Shown: positions 24,299 to 32,419 of the stretch, piece by piece
Layout of the letters: every line of letters starts with the position of its first letter
How positions within the stretch are numbered: the first letter of the stretch is position 1
Assembly: GCA_028284065.1 (NCBI GenBank)
Contig: JANQSJ010000008.1
Location: 62,001 to 126,000, forward strand
Source of the DNA: Parvularculaceae bacterium
GTDB lineage: Bacteria; Pseudomonadota; Alphaproteobacteria; Caulobacterales; Parvularculaceae
Length of the DNA: 64,000 bases
Direction: 5' to 3'
The notes under the pieces: model-generated
The model's input: only the letters and a program-made list of their open reading frames with translations
Database searches by the model: none
What the model was told of the DNA's origin: nothing
Position numbers and translations under genes: made by a program

Positions 24299-26041
24299 CT
24301 ACACCGCAAGGGCGAAGACGAGCGCAAGCGCGAGCGTCGCGGCGACGCTGAGCGCCATGAAGCCGATGGGCCAGGCGCGGGCGAGCTGCCCCTCCGGTCC
24401 GTGGACGGCGTAAATCCGCGCCATGGCGTCATTGAAGCGCACGCGCATGCCCTCCCAGGCGATGCTCCATACGGCCTTTGTCGCGTCCACCGCCCAGAAG
24501 AGGAGCCCTCGGCCCGGAATGCGGTAGAACCAGTCCGTATCGAGATTGGTGGACGGGATTTCCGCCGGGTACCATTTCATGACTTTCAGCACGCCAAAAG
24601 CGATGGTCGCCCAGACGAGGAGCTGCAACTGCTCAATGACGTGATAGGGCGTATAGGAATGATAATCGGCGAGCGCTTCCGGCTCCGGCATCAGCGCATA
24701 GAGATATTGCGGCTGCACGCCGAAGAAGATGCACAGGAAAGCGGCGAGCCCCATGGCGATCAGCATGTGCGTCGGCGCTTCTTGCGGGCGCTTGCCGCTG
24801 TCATGGGCGAAGAACGTGAAGAACGGGATCTTGATGCCGGCATGCTCCAGAACGCCGGCGCTGGCGAACAGGAGCACGAGCCAGATCCAGAGATTATGGC
24901 TCTCCGCCGCGGCGTCTATGATGAGGCCCTTGGCGACGAAGCCGAGCGTGCCCGGGAACGCGGATATCGACAGCGCCCCGACAATGCAAAGGCCCATGGT
25001 CAGCGGCATGGTGCGGTAAAGCCCGCCAAGCTCCGTCGCCATGGACGTGCCGGTGCGGAAGACCGCCGCGCCGAGCGCCATCATCAAGAGGCCCTCAAAG
25101 ATGATGTTGCCGAAGGCGTAGCCGGCCGCGCCGTTGATCGTGCCGAAGCCGATGGCGCAGACCATGAACCCAACCTGGTTGTTGATCGAATAACAAAGGA
25201 CCTTCCTGAGATCGTTTTCGATGAGCGCGAAGAAGATCGGGAAGATCGTCATCACCGCGCCGATATAGATGAGCGCCGGTTCGGCTGCGAACCCGCGGGC
25301 GAGCGAGGCGACGGCGAGCTTGGTCGTGAAGATGGAAAGGACGATCGTGCCCGTAAGGGTCGACTTCGGATAGGCGTCCTGCACCCAGTTGTGGAGGAGC
25401 GGGAACGCCGCCTTGACGCCGAACGCCACGAACATGGCGAGGCCCGACGCCTTGATGGCGCCCGTCTCGTCGGTGAGGCCGATCTCGTTAAACGCGAGCG
25501 AGCCGGTCTCGCGATAGGTGAGGACGACGCCGGCGAGGAGGAGCGTGCCCGAGAACACCTGGATCATGAGATAGCGCATGCCGGAGAGGAACGTTGAACG
25601 CGTGCCCGGCGCCCAGATGAGGAACACGGACGTTATCGCCGCCACCTCCCACCACACGAAGAGGGTGACGAGGTCGCCGGACGTGACCCCGCCAAGCGCG
25701 GCTGCGGGATAGGCGAGCGTCGCGAAGTCCTGCGCCCGGTCGCGCACATGCCAGCCATAGATGATCAAGAGCGCAGCGGCGATGTGGAAGACGACCGCGA
25801 ACATGCGCGCCAGGGGATCGATGCGGAGCATCGTCACCGGCTCGCCGAAGATGACGAGATCGCCCCAGGTCCCGAGGCCGAGCCGCGTGAGCTGGAACGC
25901 GGAAATCGCGACGACGGCGAGCATCAATGGCCGGCGCAGTTGCGCCTGCGCGTTCGGCACCAGCGCGATGAGCGCAGCGCCAATGCTCAGGATCACCGCC
26001 GGATTGATGGCGAGAGCGGCGAAGAGATCAGACGCGCCCAT
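24299..26041 (-). CDS. Mrp-type antiporter subunit, NuoL/M/N-like (third copy, D3)
   Basis: 580 residues, a proton-translocating NADH:quinone oxidoreductase subunit 5/2-4-like protein with about 14 membrane helices. The conserved membrane Glu is in LVTLFVWWEVAAITSVFL, and key Lys/His regions appear in AFGVKAAFPLLHNWVQDAYPKSTLTGTIVLS and INNQVGFMVCAIGFG. It is the last gene of the antiporter operon and starts immediately after the stop of the small membrane protein gene. As no full-length MrpA (about 800-950 residues) is present, this subunit or D2 may stand in for the MrpA core. The final cytoplasmic/periplasmic segment is longer than in MrpD. Confidence 0.85.
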   Translation of the reverse strand: MGASDLFAALAINPAVILSIGAALIALVPNAQAQLRRPLMLAVVAISAFQLTRLGLGTWGDLVIFGEPVTMLRIDPLARMFAVVFHIAAALLIIYGWHVRDRAQDFATLAYPAAALGGVTSGDLVTLFVWWEVAAITSVFLIWAPGTRSTFLSGMRYLMIQVFSGTLLLAGVVLTYRETGSLAFNEIGLTDETGAIKASGLAMFVAFGVKAAFPLLHNWVQDAYPKSTLTGTIVLSIFTTKLAVASLARGFAAEPALIYIGAVMTIFPIFFALIENDLRKVLCYSINNQVGFMVCAIGFGTINGAAGYAFGNIIFEGLLMMALGAAVFRTGTSMATELGGLYRTMPLTMGLCIVGALSISAFPGTLGFVAKGLIIDAAAESHNLWIWLVLLFASAGVLEHAGIKIPFFTFFAHDSGKRPQEAPTHMLIAMGLAAFLCIFFGVQPQYLYALMPEPEALADYHSYTPYHVIEQLQLLVWATIAFGVLKVMKWYPAEIPSTNLDTDWFYRIPGRGLLFWAVDATKAVWSIAWEGMRVRFNDAMARIYAVHGPEGQLARAWPIGFMALSVAATLALALVFALAV

Positions 26042-26320
26042 CTATTCGCGCTCCTCGTAATAGTCCGGCGCCCGGCCGACGAGCTTCCTCAGATGCTGGC
26101 CGGCGAGGACGATGAACATGAAGGCGGCGAACCCCCAGACGGCGAAGAAGACCGGGATCTGCTCAATTGCGAAATGCGGGTGCTTCTTTTGCCAGTCGGG
26201 CACGAAGCCGGCGAGCGCGGCGACGACGCCGAATGCGATCAGGCCCCGGAAGAACCATTTCTGGAAAGCGGGGCGGTCGGCCCAGCCTGGGTCTTCTGTG
26301 TGGTGGTCATGGTCGGTCAT
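26042..26320 (-). CDS. Small two-helix membrane protein in the Mrp operon
   Basis: 92 residues: His/Asp-rich start MTDHDHHTEDPGW, a first helix FRGLIAFGVVAALAGFV, an amphipathic PDWQKKHPHFAIEQ segment, and a second helix IPVFFAVWGFAAFMFIVLAG ending in LGKL-like LRKLVGRAPDYYEERE. ATG at 26320 is used; an upstream ATG at 26386 falls inside a repeat. It is directly abutted to D3. It may be an accessory subunit resembling small MbhH/MbhI-like or MrpA C-terminal pieces, but no family is certain. Confidence 0.7.
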   Translation of the reverse strand: MTDHDHHTEDPGWADRPAFQKWFFRGLIAFGVVAALAGFVPDWQKKHPHFAIEQIPVFFAVWGFAAFMFIVLAGQHLRKLVGRAPDYYEERE

Positions 26321-26344
26321 GTTCGGTAGCCTCTCGCACAGCTC

Positions 26345-26384
26345 GCTTCCCCCCTTGAAAAGGAGGGATTGAGGGGGGATCGCC
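26345..26384. repeat. 40-bp direct repeat flanking the DUF559 gene, left copy
   Basis: GCTTCCCCCCTTGAAAAGGA, then GGGATTGAGGGGGGATCGCC. Nearly the same sequence is at 26852-26890 with only a few mismatches. Each copy is itself a C-run/G-run hairpin. Together they bracket the DUF559 gene. Confidence 0.8.
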
Positions 26385-26423
26385 AACCGCAGAAAAGCGG
26401 CTCAAGCCCGGATACGATCCCCA

Positions 26424-26453
26424 CCCTACCCCTCCCCTTTCCAAGGGGAGGGA
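26424..26453. repeat. CCCTCCCC/GGGGAGGG hairpin overlapping the 3' end of the DUF559 gene
   Basis: CCCTACCCCTCCCCTTTCC, then AAGGGGAGGGA, an extragenic palindrome. It encodes the last residues (SPWKGEG) of the DUF559 protein on the minus strand. A close relative without a gene sits at 61046-61078. Confidence 0.7.
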
Positions 26454-26905
26454 ACGTCGCCGCGGCGCGCCGCGGCCTCCGCTTTCAACTCCTGCGCGCG
26501 AACGAGAATCGCATCTGCGACGCCGTTGAGATTGTCTTTCGCCTCATGATTCCAGAAACGAATGACGTCAACGCCCCGCGCCTCAAGAATCGCGGTCCGG
26601 CGCGCATCCTTGACGGCTACGCCATCGGTCCCGTGCTGATCGCCGTCCAGTTCGACGGCTAACCTGACCTCCGGGCAATAGAAGTCCACCACATAGGAGC
26701 CGATCGGATGCTGGCGGCGAAACTTGAATCCGCCGAGTTGCGCTCTCGACAGGCGCGACCAGAGCAATCGCTCGGCCCATGTCGCCTTGCGCCGCAGCTT
26801 TTGCGCCAAACCCGTCTGGGCGCGCGTCCGGGAAAACCTCGACGCTCGTTCCTTCCCCCCTTGAAAAGGGGGGACTGAGGGGGGATCGCCTTCGTGCGCC
26901 GCCAT
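26426..26905 (-). CDS. DUF559 (VSR/endonuclease-like fold) protein inserted in the Mrp operon
   Basis: About 159 residues of the DUF559 family, related to very-short-patch-repair endonucleases: ATWAERLLWSRLSRAQLGGFKFRRQHPIGSYVVDFYCPEVRLAVELDGDQH followed by DARRTAILEARGVDVIRFWN. The D-F-Y-C, E-L-D-G and R-F-W-N motifs are the expected PD-(D/E)XK-like core. Its N-terminal PPSVPPFQGGKE and C-terminal PSPWKGEG are encoded by the flanking C/G-run repeats, a pattern I have seen with this family. The ATG at 26905 overlaps the stop of D2 as TGATG, so it is translationally coupled into the antiporter operon. It has no evident role in ion transport and is best seen as a repeat-borne insertion. Biochemical activity is unproven for the family. 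Confidence 0.8.
   Translation of the reverse strand: MAAHEGDPPSVPPFQGGKERASRFSRTRAQTGLAQKLRRKATWAERLLWSRLSRAQLGGFKFRRQHPIGSYVVDFYCPEVRLAVELDGDQHGTDGVAVKDARRTAILEARGVDVIRFWNHEAKDNLNGVADAILVRAQELKAEAAARRGDVPSPWKGEG
26852..26890. repeat. 40-bp direct repeat flanking the DUF559 gene, right copy
   Basis: CTTCCCCCCTTGAAAAGGGG, then GGACTGAGGGGGGATCGCC, matching 26345-26384 with a few substitutions. It lies inside the 5' end of the DUF559 reading frame. Confidence 0.8.
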
Positions 26906-28443
26906 CACCCCGCCTCCGTGATCGGCAAGAGATAATCGTAAAGCCCGTTAGCGAAGAAGAAGAGGATGAGCGCGCCCGTCGCCGTCAGCATGGGCGGGAT
27001 GACGGTGAGGATCGGCGCTTCTTTCAGGGCGCCCCATTTGATCCCGAGGCGGCTCGCCTCGCCGGGCGCAATGTCGTCGTCGAGGCCCTTGGCGCGGCCA
27101 TCGTCCGTCGTCTCGTCGGGCGAGAGGTAGAACGCCATGATGGGGATCGACAGGAGATACGCGACGTTCATCAGCGACGACAAGATCAGCACGCCGATGA
27201 TCGCCAGTTGGCCCGCGTCGGCCGCGCCGATCATCAGAAGGAATTTCGGCCAGGACCCGCCGAGCGGCGGCAGCCCGACAATCGACATCGCGCCGACGAA
27301 AAACGCGCCGAACGTGAACGGCATCACGCGGCCGAGGCCCCTAAGCTCCGAAACGAGCGTTTTGTGCGCGCCCACGTAAATCGCCCCGGCGCACATGAAG
27401 AGCGTCATCTTGCCGAGCGCATGCATGGCGATCTGCATCGCCCCGCCCATAACGCCCATCGACGTCGCCAGCATCGCGCCGAGCGTCACATAGGATAATT
27501 GGGACACGGTGGAATAGGCGAGCCGCGCCTTCAGATTGTCCTTGTTCATGGCGATGGCGGAGGCGAGGAGGATCGAAAGTCCGGCGATCCACATATAGCC
27601 GGTCCCGGCCCCGGAACTCGCCAGCAGGTCTACGCCGAAGACATAGACGACCACCTTCAGGAGCGAGAAGACGCCCGCCTTCACGACCGCGACGGCGTGC
27701 AGGAAGGCGGAGACCGGCGTCGGCGCAACCATGGCGTTCGGCAGCCAGGGATGGATCGGCATCAGCGCCGCCTTGCCGATGCCGAAGGCGTAAAGCCCCA
27801 AGAGCACCGGCAGGATGTAGCTCGCTTCATCGACCTTGCCGGCGAGAATGCCGCCGGGCGTGAAATCGGCGTCGCCGGCGATGGCGAAGGTCCACACGAC
27901 CGCCGGCAGGAGAAGCCCGATCGACGTGCCCATCAGGATGCCGAGATAGACCCGGCCGCCGTTCCGCGCCGTCTCATCGCCCTTGTGGGTGACGAGCGGG
28001 AAGGTCGAGAGCGTCAGAACCTCGTAGAAAACGAACAGCGTAAAGAGGTTCGCCGAATAGGCGACGCCGATCGCCGAGGCGATGGCGATGGTGAAGCACA
28101 TATAGAACCGCGTCTGATGCGGCTCATTGTGCCCGCGCATATAGCCGATTGAGTAAAGCGAATTGACGATCCAAAGGCCCGCCGCAAGGACGGCGAACAT
28201 CGCCCCCAGCGGCTCGACGCGGAACGCGATGGGGAGGCCAGCGACGACATCGAAGATCTCCACCTCCGGCCGCGCGCCCGTCCCTACCGACTGAAAAACA
28301 ATCAGGGTGCAGACAAGCGCCGCGCCGCCCGAGACGAGCGTCGCCGCCTCGCGCAGGTTCGGCGACTTGTCGAAGAGATAAACGCCGAGGAAGCCGACCA
28401 GCGGCGCGCCCATGGCGAGGAGGATGGCGAGGTCGGCGGTCAT
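26905..28443 (-). CDS. Mrp-type antiporter subunit, NuoL/M/N-like (D2)
   Basis: 512 residues, polytopic antiporter-like subunit. Conserved membrane Glu in LFTLFVFYEVLTLSTFPLVTHKG, Lys in FGIGKAALMPIHPWLPNAMVAPTPVSAFLHAVAVVKAGVFSLLKV, and AYSTVSQLSYVTLG, all typical of MrpD/NuoM/HyfB-type proteins. ATG at 28443 (MTADLAILL) is chosen; the frame continues to 28614 through an extragenic repeat and would add a non-membrane SGESRNP stretch. It follows MrpD after a 127-base gap filled by that repeat, and its stop overlaps the DUF559 start. Confidence 0.87.
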   Translation of the reverse strand: MTADLAILLAMGAPLVGFLGVYLFDKSPNLREAATLVSGGAALVCTLIVFQSVGTGARPEVEIFDVVAGLPIAFRVEPLGAMFAVLAAGLWIVNSLYSIGYMRGHNEPHQTRFYMCFTIAIASAIGVAYSANLFTLFVFYEVLTLSTFPLVTHKGDETARNGGRVYLGILMGTSIGLLLPAVVWTFAIAGDADFTPGGILAGKVDEASYILPVLLGLYAFGIGKAALMPIHPWLPNAMVAPTPVSAFLHAVAVVKAGVFSLLKVVVYVFGVDLLASSGAGTGYMWIAGLSILLASAIAMNKDNLKARLAYSTVSQLSYVTLGAMLATSMGVMGGAMQIAMHALGKMTLFMCAGAIYVGAHKTLVSELRGLGRVMPFTFGAFFVGAMSIVGLPPLGGSWPKFLLMIGAADAGQLAIIGVLILSSLMNVAYLLSIPIMAFYLSPDETTDDGRAKGLDDDIAPGEASRLGIKWGALKEAPILTVIPPMLTATGALILFFFANGLYDYLLPITEAG

Positions 28444-28570
28444 GCTGCCCCTCGCACGGCGGCTCTCAATGCCGACCATCCCGACGAACGCCGCGATCCA
28501 TTGGCGCCTGACGTCGTTGACTGGATTCCGGCTTTCGCCGGAATAATCGGAATGATGAAAAACGGAATCA
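28444..28570. repeat. Extragenic repeat inside the Mrp operon
   Basis: Contains the hairpin ATTCCGGC (28525-28532) / GCCGGAAT (28537-28544), followed by a GGAATgATgA..GGAATCATCA repetition at 28549-28571. TGGATTCCGGCTTTCGCCGGAAT is a very common proteobacterial extragenic palindrome. It separates the D and D2 genes of an otherwise tightly packed operon. Confidence 0.7.
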
Positions 28571-30085
28571 TCACTGCCCGCCCCCCACAAGGGCGCTCGC
28601 CGCGCGCCCCGCAAGGCCAGCCGTCACGTCCGTCCGGAGGCCGAAATAGACATTGGCGGCGACGAGAAGCCACATTGGGATGAGCATGGAGAGCGGCGCC
28701 TCGCGCACCGGCTCGCCATTGACGTCGGCCGACAGCGGCCCCTCCTCAGGCGGCGCGCGCAAGAGAATTAGCTCGACGACGCGGCCCACATAGACGACGG
28801 CGATAAGCGAGGACGCGACGATGAGGAAACCCGCCCAGGCGCGCCCCACCTCGAACGCGGCCTGCAACAGGTACCATTTCGACACGAACCCGACCGTCAA
28901 CGGCACGCCGATGAGCGAGAGCCCCGCAAAGATGAACGCCGCCGCCGTGAACGGCATCCGCTTCGTCAGCCCATGGAAGCCGGCGCAGTCATGGACGCCG
29001 AGGCGCAGCATCACGCACGCCACCGACATGAAGAGCGCCGCCTTCATCAGGCCGTGATTGAAGAGGTGGATAAGGCTCGCCTGCACGCCCGCTTCGGTGC
29101 CGAAGCTCAGGCCAAGGAGCATATACCCGATCTGTCCCACCGACGAATAGGCGAGCATCCGCTTCACGCTCGACTGGAAGACCGCGACGAGCGAGCCGAA
29201 AAACATGCCGGCGAGCGCGACCGTCGTCAGGATGTAGGTCATCATCGCCTGGATGAATTCAAAGTCCGTCCCGAACACCGTGAACGTGAACCGGATAAGG
29301 ACGTAGACGGCGGCCTTCGTCGACGCCGCGGCGATGAACGCCGACACCGCCGAGGGCGCGTAGGTGTAGGCGTTCGGCATCCATAGGTGCATCGGGAAGG
29401 CGGCGGCCTTCAGCCCCATGCCGACGACGATGAAGGCGAACGAGGCCTCAACCATCGAGTTCGACGGGCTTCCCTCAAGCTGCGCCCTGATGTCGGCCAT
29501 GTTGAGGGTGCCCGTCGCCTGGTAGATGAGGCCGAGGCCGATGACGAAGAAGGTCGCGCCGAGCGTGCCCATGACGAGGTAGTTGTACGACGCGGTCAGC
29601 GCCCGCCGGTCGAGGCGCCCGCCAAGCGCCACGAGGGCGTAGGTCGACAACGACGATATCTCCAGGAAGACGAAGACATTGAACGCATCGCCCGTAACGA
29701 CGACGCCGAGCAGCCCCAGCATGCAGATCTGGAACGCCGTATAGAACATCGGCAACTGGCGGTCGTCGATTTCCGTACGGATGCTCTCATAGGAGAACGG
29801 CGCGACGAGCGCGGCGACGCCGGAGATCAGCAGCATGACGAGCGCGTTCGCGAGATCGACCCTGTATTCGATGCCGAGCGGCGGCGCCCAGTCGCCAAGC
29901 TGGTAGGAGATGACGCCGACCTCGGCGACCTGCGCCAGCAGCATCGCGCAGAAGAGGAAGCTCAGCCCCGTTACCGCCATCGCCCAGAGGTGGGCGGCGC
30001 GCCCGTTCGGCATCAGGAGCGTGAACGGCGCCAGCGCAAGCGGCGTGATGATCGGCAGGACGGGAAGCTGATCGGCGATAATCAT
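28571..30085 (-). CDS. mnhD: Monovalent cation/proton antiporter subunit D (MnhD/MrpD)
   Basis: 504 residues, the proton-pumping MrpD-type subunit with about 14 helices. Conserved Glu in FNVFVFLEISSLSTYALVALGG, Lys in GMGLKAAAFPMHLWMPNAYTYAPSAVSAFIAAASTKAAVYVLIR, and MLAYSSVGQIGYMLLGLSFG. Length is standard for MrpD. Its ATG overlaps the mnhC stop by four bases (ATGA type). Works with subunits A/B, C, E, F and G in the inner membrane to export sodium or potassium in exchange for protons. Confidence 0.92.
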   Translation of the reverse strand: MIIADQLPVLPIITPLALAPFTLLMPNGRAAHLWAMAVTGLSFLFCAMLLAQVAEVGVISYQLGDWAPPLGIEYRVDLANALVMLLISGVAALVAPFSYESIRTEIDDRQLPMFYTAFQICMLGLLGVVVTGDAFNVFVFLEISSLSTYALVALGGRLDRRALTASYNYLVMGTLGATFFVIGLGLIYQATGTLNMADIRAQLEGSPSNSMVEASFAFIVVGMGLKAAAFPMHLWMPNAYTYAPSAVSAFIAAASTKAAVYVLIRFTFTVFGTDFEFIQAMMTYILTTVALAGMFFGSLVAVFQSSVKRMLAYSSVGQIGYMLLGLSFGTEAGVQASLIHLFNHGLMKAALFMSVACVMLRLGVHDCAGFHGLTKRMPFTAAAFIFAGLSLIGVPLTVGFVSKWYLLQAAFEVGRAWAGFLIVASSLIAVVYVGRVVELILLRAPPEEGPLSADVNGEPVREAPLSMLIPMWLLVAANVYFGLRTDVTAGLAGRAASALVGGGQ

Positions 30086-30957
30086 GCCGCGCCTCCGCCA
30101 TTCTCGGAACCCGCGCCGCGCCCTAGCCGCTCGCCGAGCCGGTCGCCCGCAAGCTTGGCGCCGCGCCCGCGGGTTCCGCTCACCTGCGGCGCCTGTCCGC
30201 CGCCGGCGGGGGCGGATTGCGCATCGGCGCGCTCGCGCGGATCGGCGACGCCGAACTCGGCGATATTGTCGGCGTCCTCAAGCTCGTCCTCTTCAATCGT
30301 TCCGTAGGCCTCGCGAATCCGGACGGCGAGGGCGAGGCCGACGGCCGTCGTCGCGATGCCGACGACGATGGCGGTGAGGATGAGGACGTGCGGCAGGGGG
30401 TTGGAATAGATCGGCTCGACGAAGTCCGCCGCCGCGCCATAGGCGTCGGCGCCGTGGGCATCTCCCCCTTGCGTCGCGCCGCCGTGATCCGCCTCGCCGG
30501 AGGCGACATTCGCCGCGCCGCCATGGAGATCCGCCGCGGGCGCGTGGCCCGCCTCCTCGCCGCCGCCGGCGTAGAGCGCATTGGACGCGTTCGCGTCGCC
30601 GGCATGAAGCGCCTCGGCGTCGCCATGGCTCTTCTCTTCGCCATGCTCAACGCCATGAACCTCTTCGGCGCCATGACCATCGCCGCCATGGTCGTCGCCG
30701 CCATGGCCATCGCCCCCATGACCCTCTCCATGGTCCATACGGCGATACATGTCGCCCGGCAGGTAAATCGGCGCGGTGCCGCCGGCGATCTTGCCGATCG
30801 AGATGTAATAGATGAAGACCGAGGTCTGAAAGATATTCAGTCCAATGATTTTCTTGACGAGATTGCCGCGCGCGATGACGGTGTAAAGGCCGATCATCAT
30901 CAGGACGATGAAGATCCAGTAGTTATACCGCTCGACGATGAACTGAAAGGGATCCAT
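30082..30957 (-). CDS. mnhC: Antiporter subunit C (MnhC/NuoK-like) with His-rich insertion
   Basis: 291 residues against roughly 110-125 for a usual MrpC. Helix 1 (YNYWIFIVLMMIGLYTVIA), helix 2 (KIIGLNIFQTSVFIYYISIG) and helix 3 (PLPHVLILTAIVVGIATTAVGLALAVRIREAYGT) are those of NuoK/MrpC. Between helices 2 and 3, residues 74-176 (bases 30430-30738) form a Gly/Asp/His-rich insertion with about 13 His in HGEGH, GHGG and DHGG units. By NuoK topology this loop should face the periplasm. The C-terminal tail after helix 3 is also extended (about 70 acidic then Gly-rich residues). Metal or proton buffering is an inference. It starts five bases after the mnhB stop. Confidence 0.9.
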   Translation of the reverse strand: MDPFQFIVERYNYWIFIVLMMIGLYTVIARGNLVKKIIGLNIFQTSVFIYYISIGKIAGGTAPIYLPGDMYRRMDHGEGHGGDGHGGDDHGGDGHGAEEVHGVEHGEEKSHGDAEALHAGDANASNALYAGGGEEAGHAPAADLHGGAANVASGEADHGGATQGGDAHGADAYGAAADFVEPIYSNPLPHVLILTAIVVGIATTAVGLALAVRIREAYGTIEEDELEDADNIAEFGVADPRERADAQSAPAGGGQAPQVSGTRGRGAKLAGDRLGERLGRGAGSENGGGAA

Positions 30958-30962
30958 GCCGC

Positions 30963-31409
30963 CTACCAGTCCTCGTCGCGGATTTCCGGCTCGCGCCCCG
31001 CGAAGTGATAGAAAATCGTCAGCATGGTCGCCGCCACCGCCATGCCGACGCCGAATTCGACAACAAGAATGCCGTAATGCTGGCCGGCGTGGTGGGTGGA
31101 GTTCGGGACAAGCGCGTCATAGGCGAGAAGATTCCGCCCAAGGAGCATCGTTACGGCGCCCGTGCCGGCGTAGAGAAAGACCCCGACCGCCATCATCGCG
31201 GTCAGCGCGCCCTGCGGCAGCGCGCGCCGCGTCGCTCCGACGCCATAGATAAGCCCGTGCAGAATAAATGCGACCGCAAAGATGACGCCGGCCTGAAAGC
31301 CGCCGCCGGGCCCATAGTCGCCGTGGAACTGAACGTAGAACGCGAACAGGATGATGGGCGCGAACAGCACCTTCATCATGACGCGCAGGATTAAGTGTTC
31401 GTCTCGCAT
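30963..31409 (-). CDS. mnhB: Antiporter subunit B (MnhB)
   Basis: 148 residues with four membrane helices. The MnhB signature is clear: ILRVMMKVLFAPIILFAFYVQFHGDYGPGGGFQAGVIFAVAFILHGLIYG and, near the C-terminus, HHAGQHYGILVVEFGVGMAVAATMLTIFYHF. It follows the DUF4040 subunit by 24 bases and is closely linked to mnhC. Inner-membrane component of the Mrp complex. Confidence 0.92.
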   Translation of the reverse strand: MRDEHLILRVMMKVLFAPIILFAFYVQFHGDYGPGGGFQAGVIFAVAFILHGLIYGVGATRRALPQGALTAMMAVGVFLYAGTGAVTMLLGRNLLAYDALVPNSTHHAGQHYGILVVEFGVGMAVAATMLTIFYHFAGREPEIRDEDW

Positions 31410-31433
31410 CGGGACCGCCCCACTCGCCGCCGG

Positions 31434-32081
31434 TTACGCGTCGCGCTCGGGGCGCGCGCCGCCCTGCGCCTGACCGCCCTCTAATTGGTTTCCGGCGTCC
31501 GGATCGCTGACGGCGCGGCCGCCGCGCGGACTGCCGACGCCCAGAAGCAGCATCACCGCGACGCCGGCCGTGAAGACGACGAGCGTCTCGCCCAGCGTAT
31601 CGAAGCCGCGATAGCTCGCGAGGACCGCGGTGACGATGTTCGGCACCCCGATCTCATTCGGCGTCCGGTCCACATAGGCCTGCCCCACATAGGCGTTCGC
31701 CGGCGCGTTCGGATCGCCGAAGGCGGGCATGTCGATCGACGCGTAAAAGAGCGCCGCCCCGACGATCAGCACGGCAATCAGTCCCACCGGCGCGCGGCCC
31801 ACCTTCAGCGGCTTTTCGCGGCGCGCGGTCAGCAGCATCGCCGACAGCATCAGGACAGTTGAGATGCCGGCGCCGACCGCCGCCTCGGTGAAGGCGACGT
31901 CGACGGCGTCGAGCGAGACAAAGAACGCAGCGGACAGAAGCGAATAAATGCCGGACAGCATGACGACGGCGAACAGTTGCCGGCTTTGCAGCATCTGCCA
32001 GGCGACGACGAGCAAAAGCGTCAGAAGCGCAAGGTCCACCGCCGCCACGGCGACGATGGCGAAGCCGGGATCGACGATCAT
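31434..32081 (-). CDS. DUF4040/MbhD-MbhE-type antiporter subunit (MrpA C-terminal equivalent)
   Basis: 215 residues. Helices VAAVDLALLTLLLVVAWQML and QLFAVVMLSGIYSLLSAAFFVSLDAVDVAFTEAAVGAGISTVLMLSAML form a DUF4040 (MbhD) module; the second part, IGVPNIVTAVLASYRGFDTLGETLVVFTAGVAVMLLLG, is the MbhE-like module. In standard seven-subunit Mrp systems these are fused to the C-terminus of MrpA; here they are a separate gene, as in group-2/archaeal-type and Mbh complexes. ATG overlaps the mnhG stop (ATGA). The polar tail after the last helix is Gly/Arg-rich. Confidence 0.87.
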   Translation of the reverse strand: MIVDPGFAIVAVAAVDLALLTLLLVVAWQMLQSRQLFAVVMLSGIYSLLSAAFFVSLDAVDVAFTEAAVGAGISTVLMLSAMLLTARREKPLKVGRAPVGLIAVLIVGAALFYASIDMPAFGDPNAPANAYVGQAYVDRTPNEIGVPNIVTAVLASYRGFDTLGETLVVFTAGVAVMLLLGVGSPRGGRAVSDPDAGNQLEGGQAQGGARPERDA

Positions 32082-32419
32082 TCGATGTCTCCGCGTTCAA
32101 GCTCCGGCCCCAGCATCGGCCTGACGCCGCCGACCCAGGCCGCGTGCGCGACCGCGTGCGTCGCCACCGGGCTCGTCATGAAGAGAAAGAAACTTATGAA
32201 GGCGAGCTTGGCGAAGACCATCCAGGACGGCGCCTGCAGCATCATGCCGAAGACGATAAGCTCCGCCCCCGCCGTATCGGTTACGCCGGCTGCGTGCAGT
32301 CGCGTATAAAAGTCGGGAAACCGCACGATCCCGATGGCGCCCGTGACGATGGCGATGCAGCCAAGGCCAAAGAGCAGGATTGACAGCGCGTCGCGAACGA
32401 AGTGCAGAACGTCAGCCAT
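32078..32419 (-). CDS. mnhG: Antiporter subunit G (MnhG)
   Basis: 113 residues, three helices. GCIAIVTGAIGIVRFPDFYTRLHAAGVTDTAGAELIVFGMML is the diagnostic MnhG/PhaG block, and FISFFLFMTSPVATHAVAHAAWVGGV is the conserved third region. Overlaps mnhF at its start by eight bases and the DUF4040 gene at its end, indicating strict translational coupling. Confidence 0.93.
   Translation of the reverse strand: MADVLHFVRDALSILLFGLGCIAIVTGAIGIVRFPDFYTRLHAAGVTDTAGAELIVFGMMLQAPSWMVFAKLAFISFFLFMTSPVATHAVAHAAWVGGVRPMLGPELERGDIE

Noticed and set aside
23969-25597. Open frame of over 500 codons on the plus strand, His/Arg-rich
   Set aside because: Antisense of the D3 antiporter gene; composition is the mirror of membrane-protein codons.
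28444-28614. N-terminal extension of the D2 antiporter subunit (residues before MTADL)
   Set aside because: Encoded by a common extragenic palindrome (SGESRNP type); family similarity starts at the 28443 ATG.
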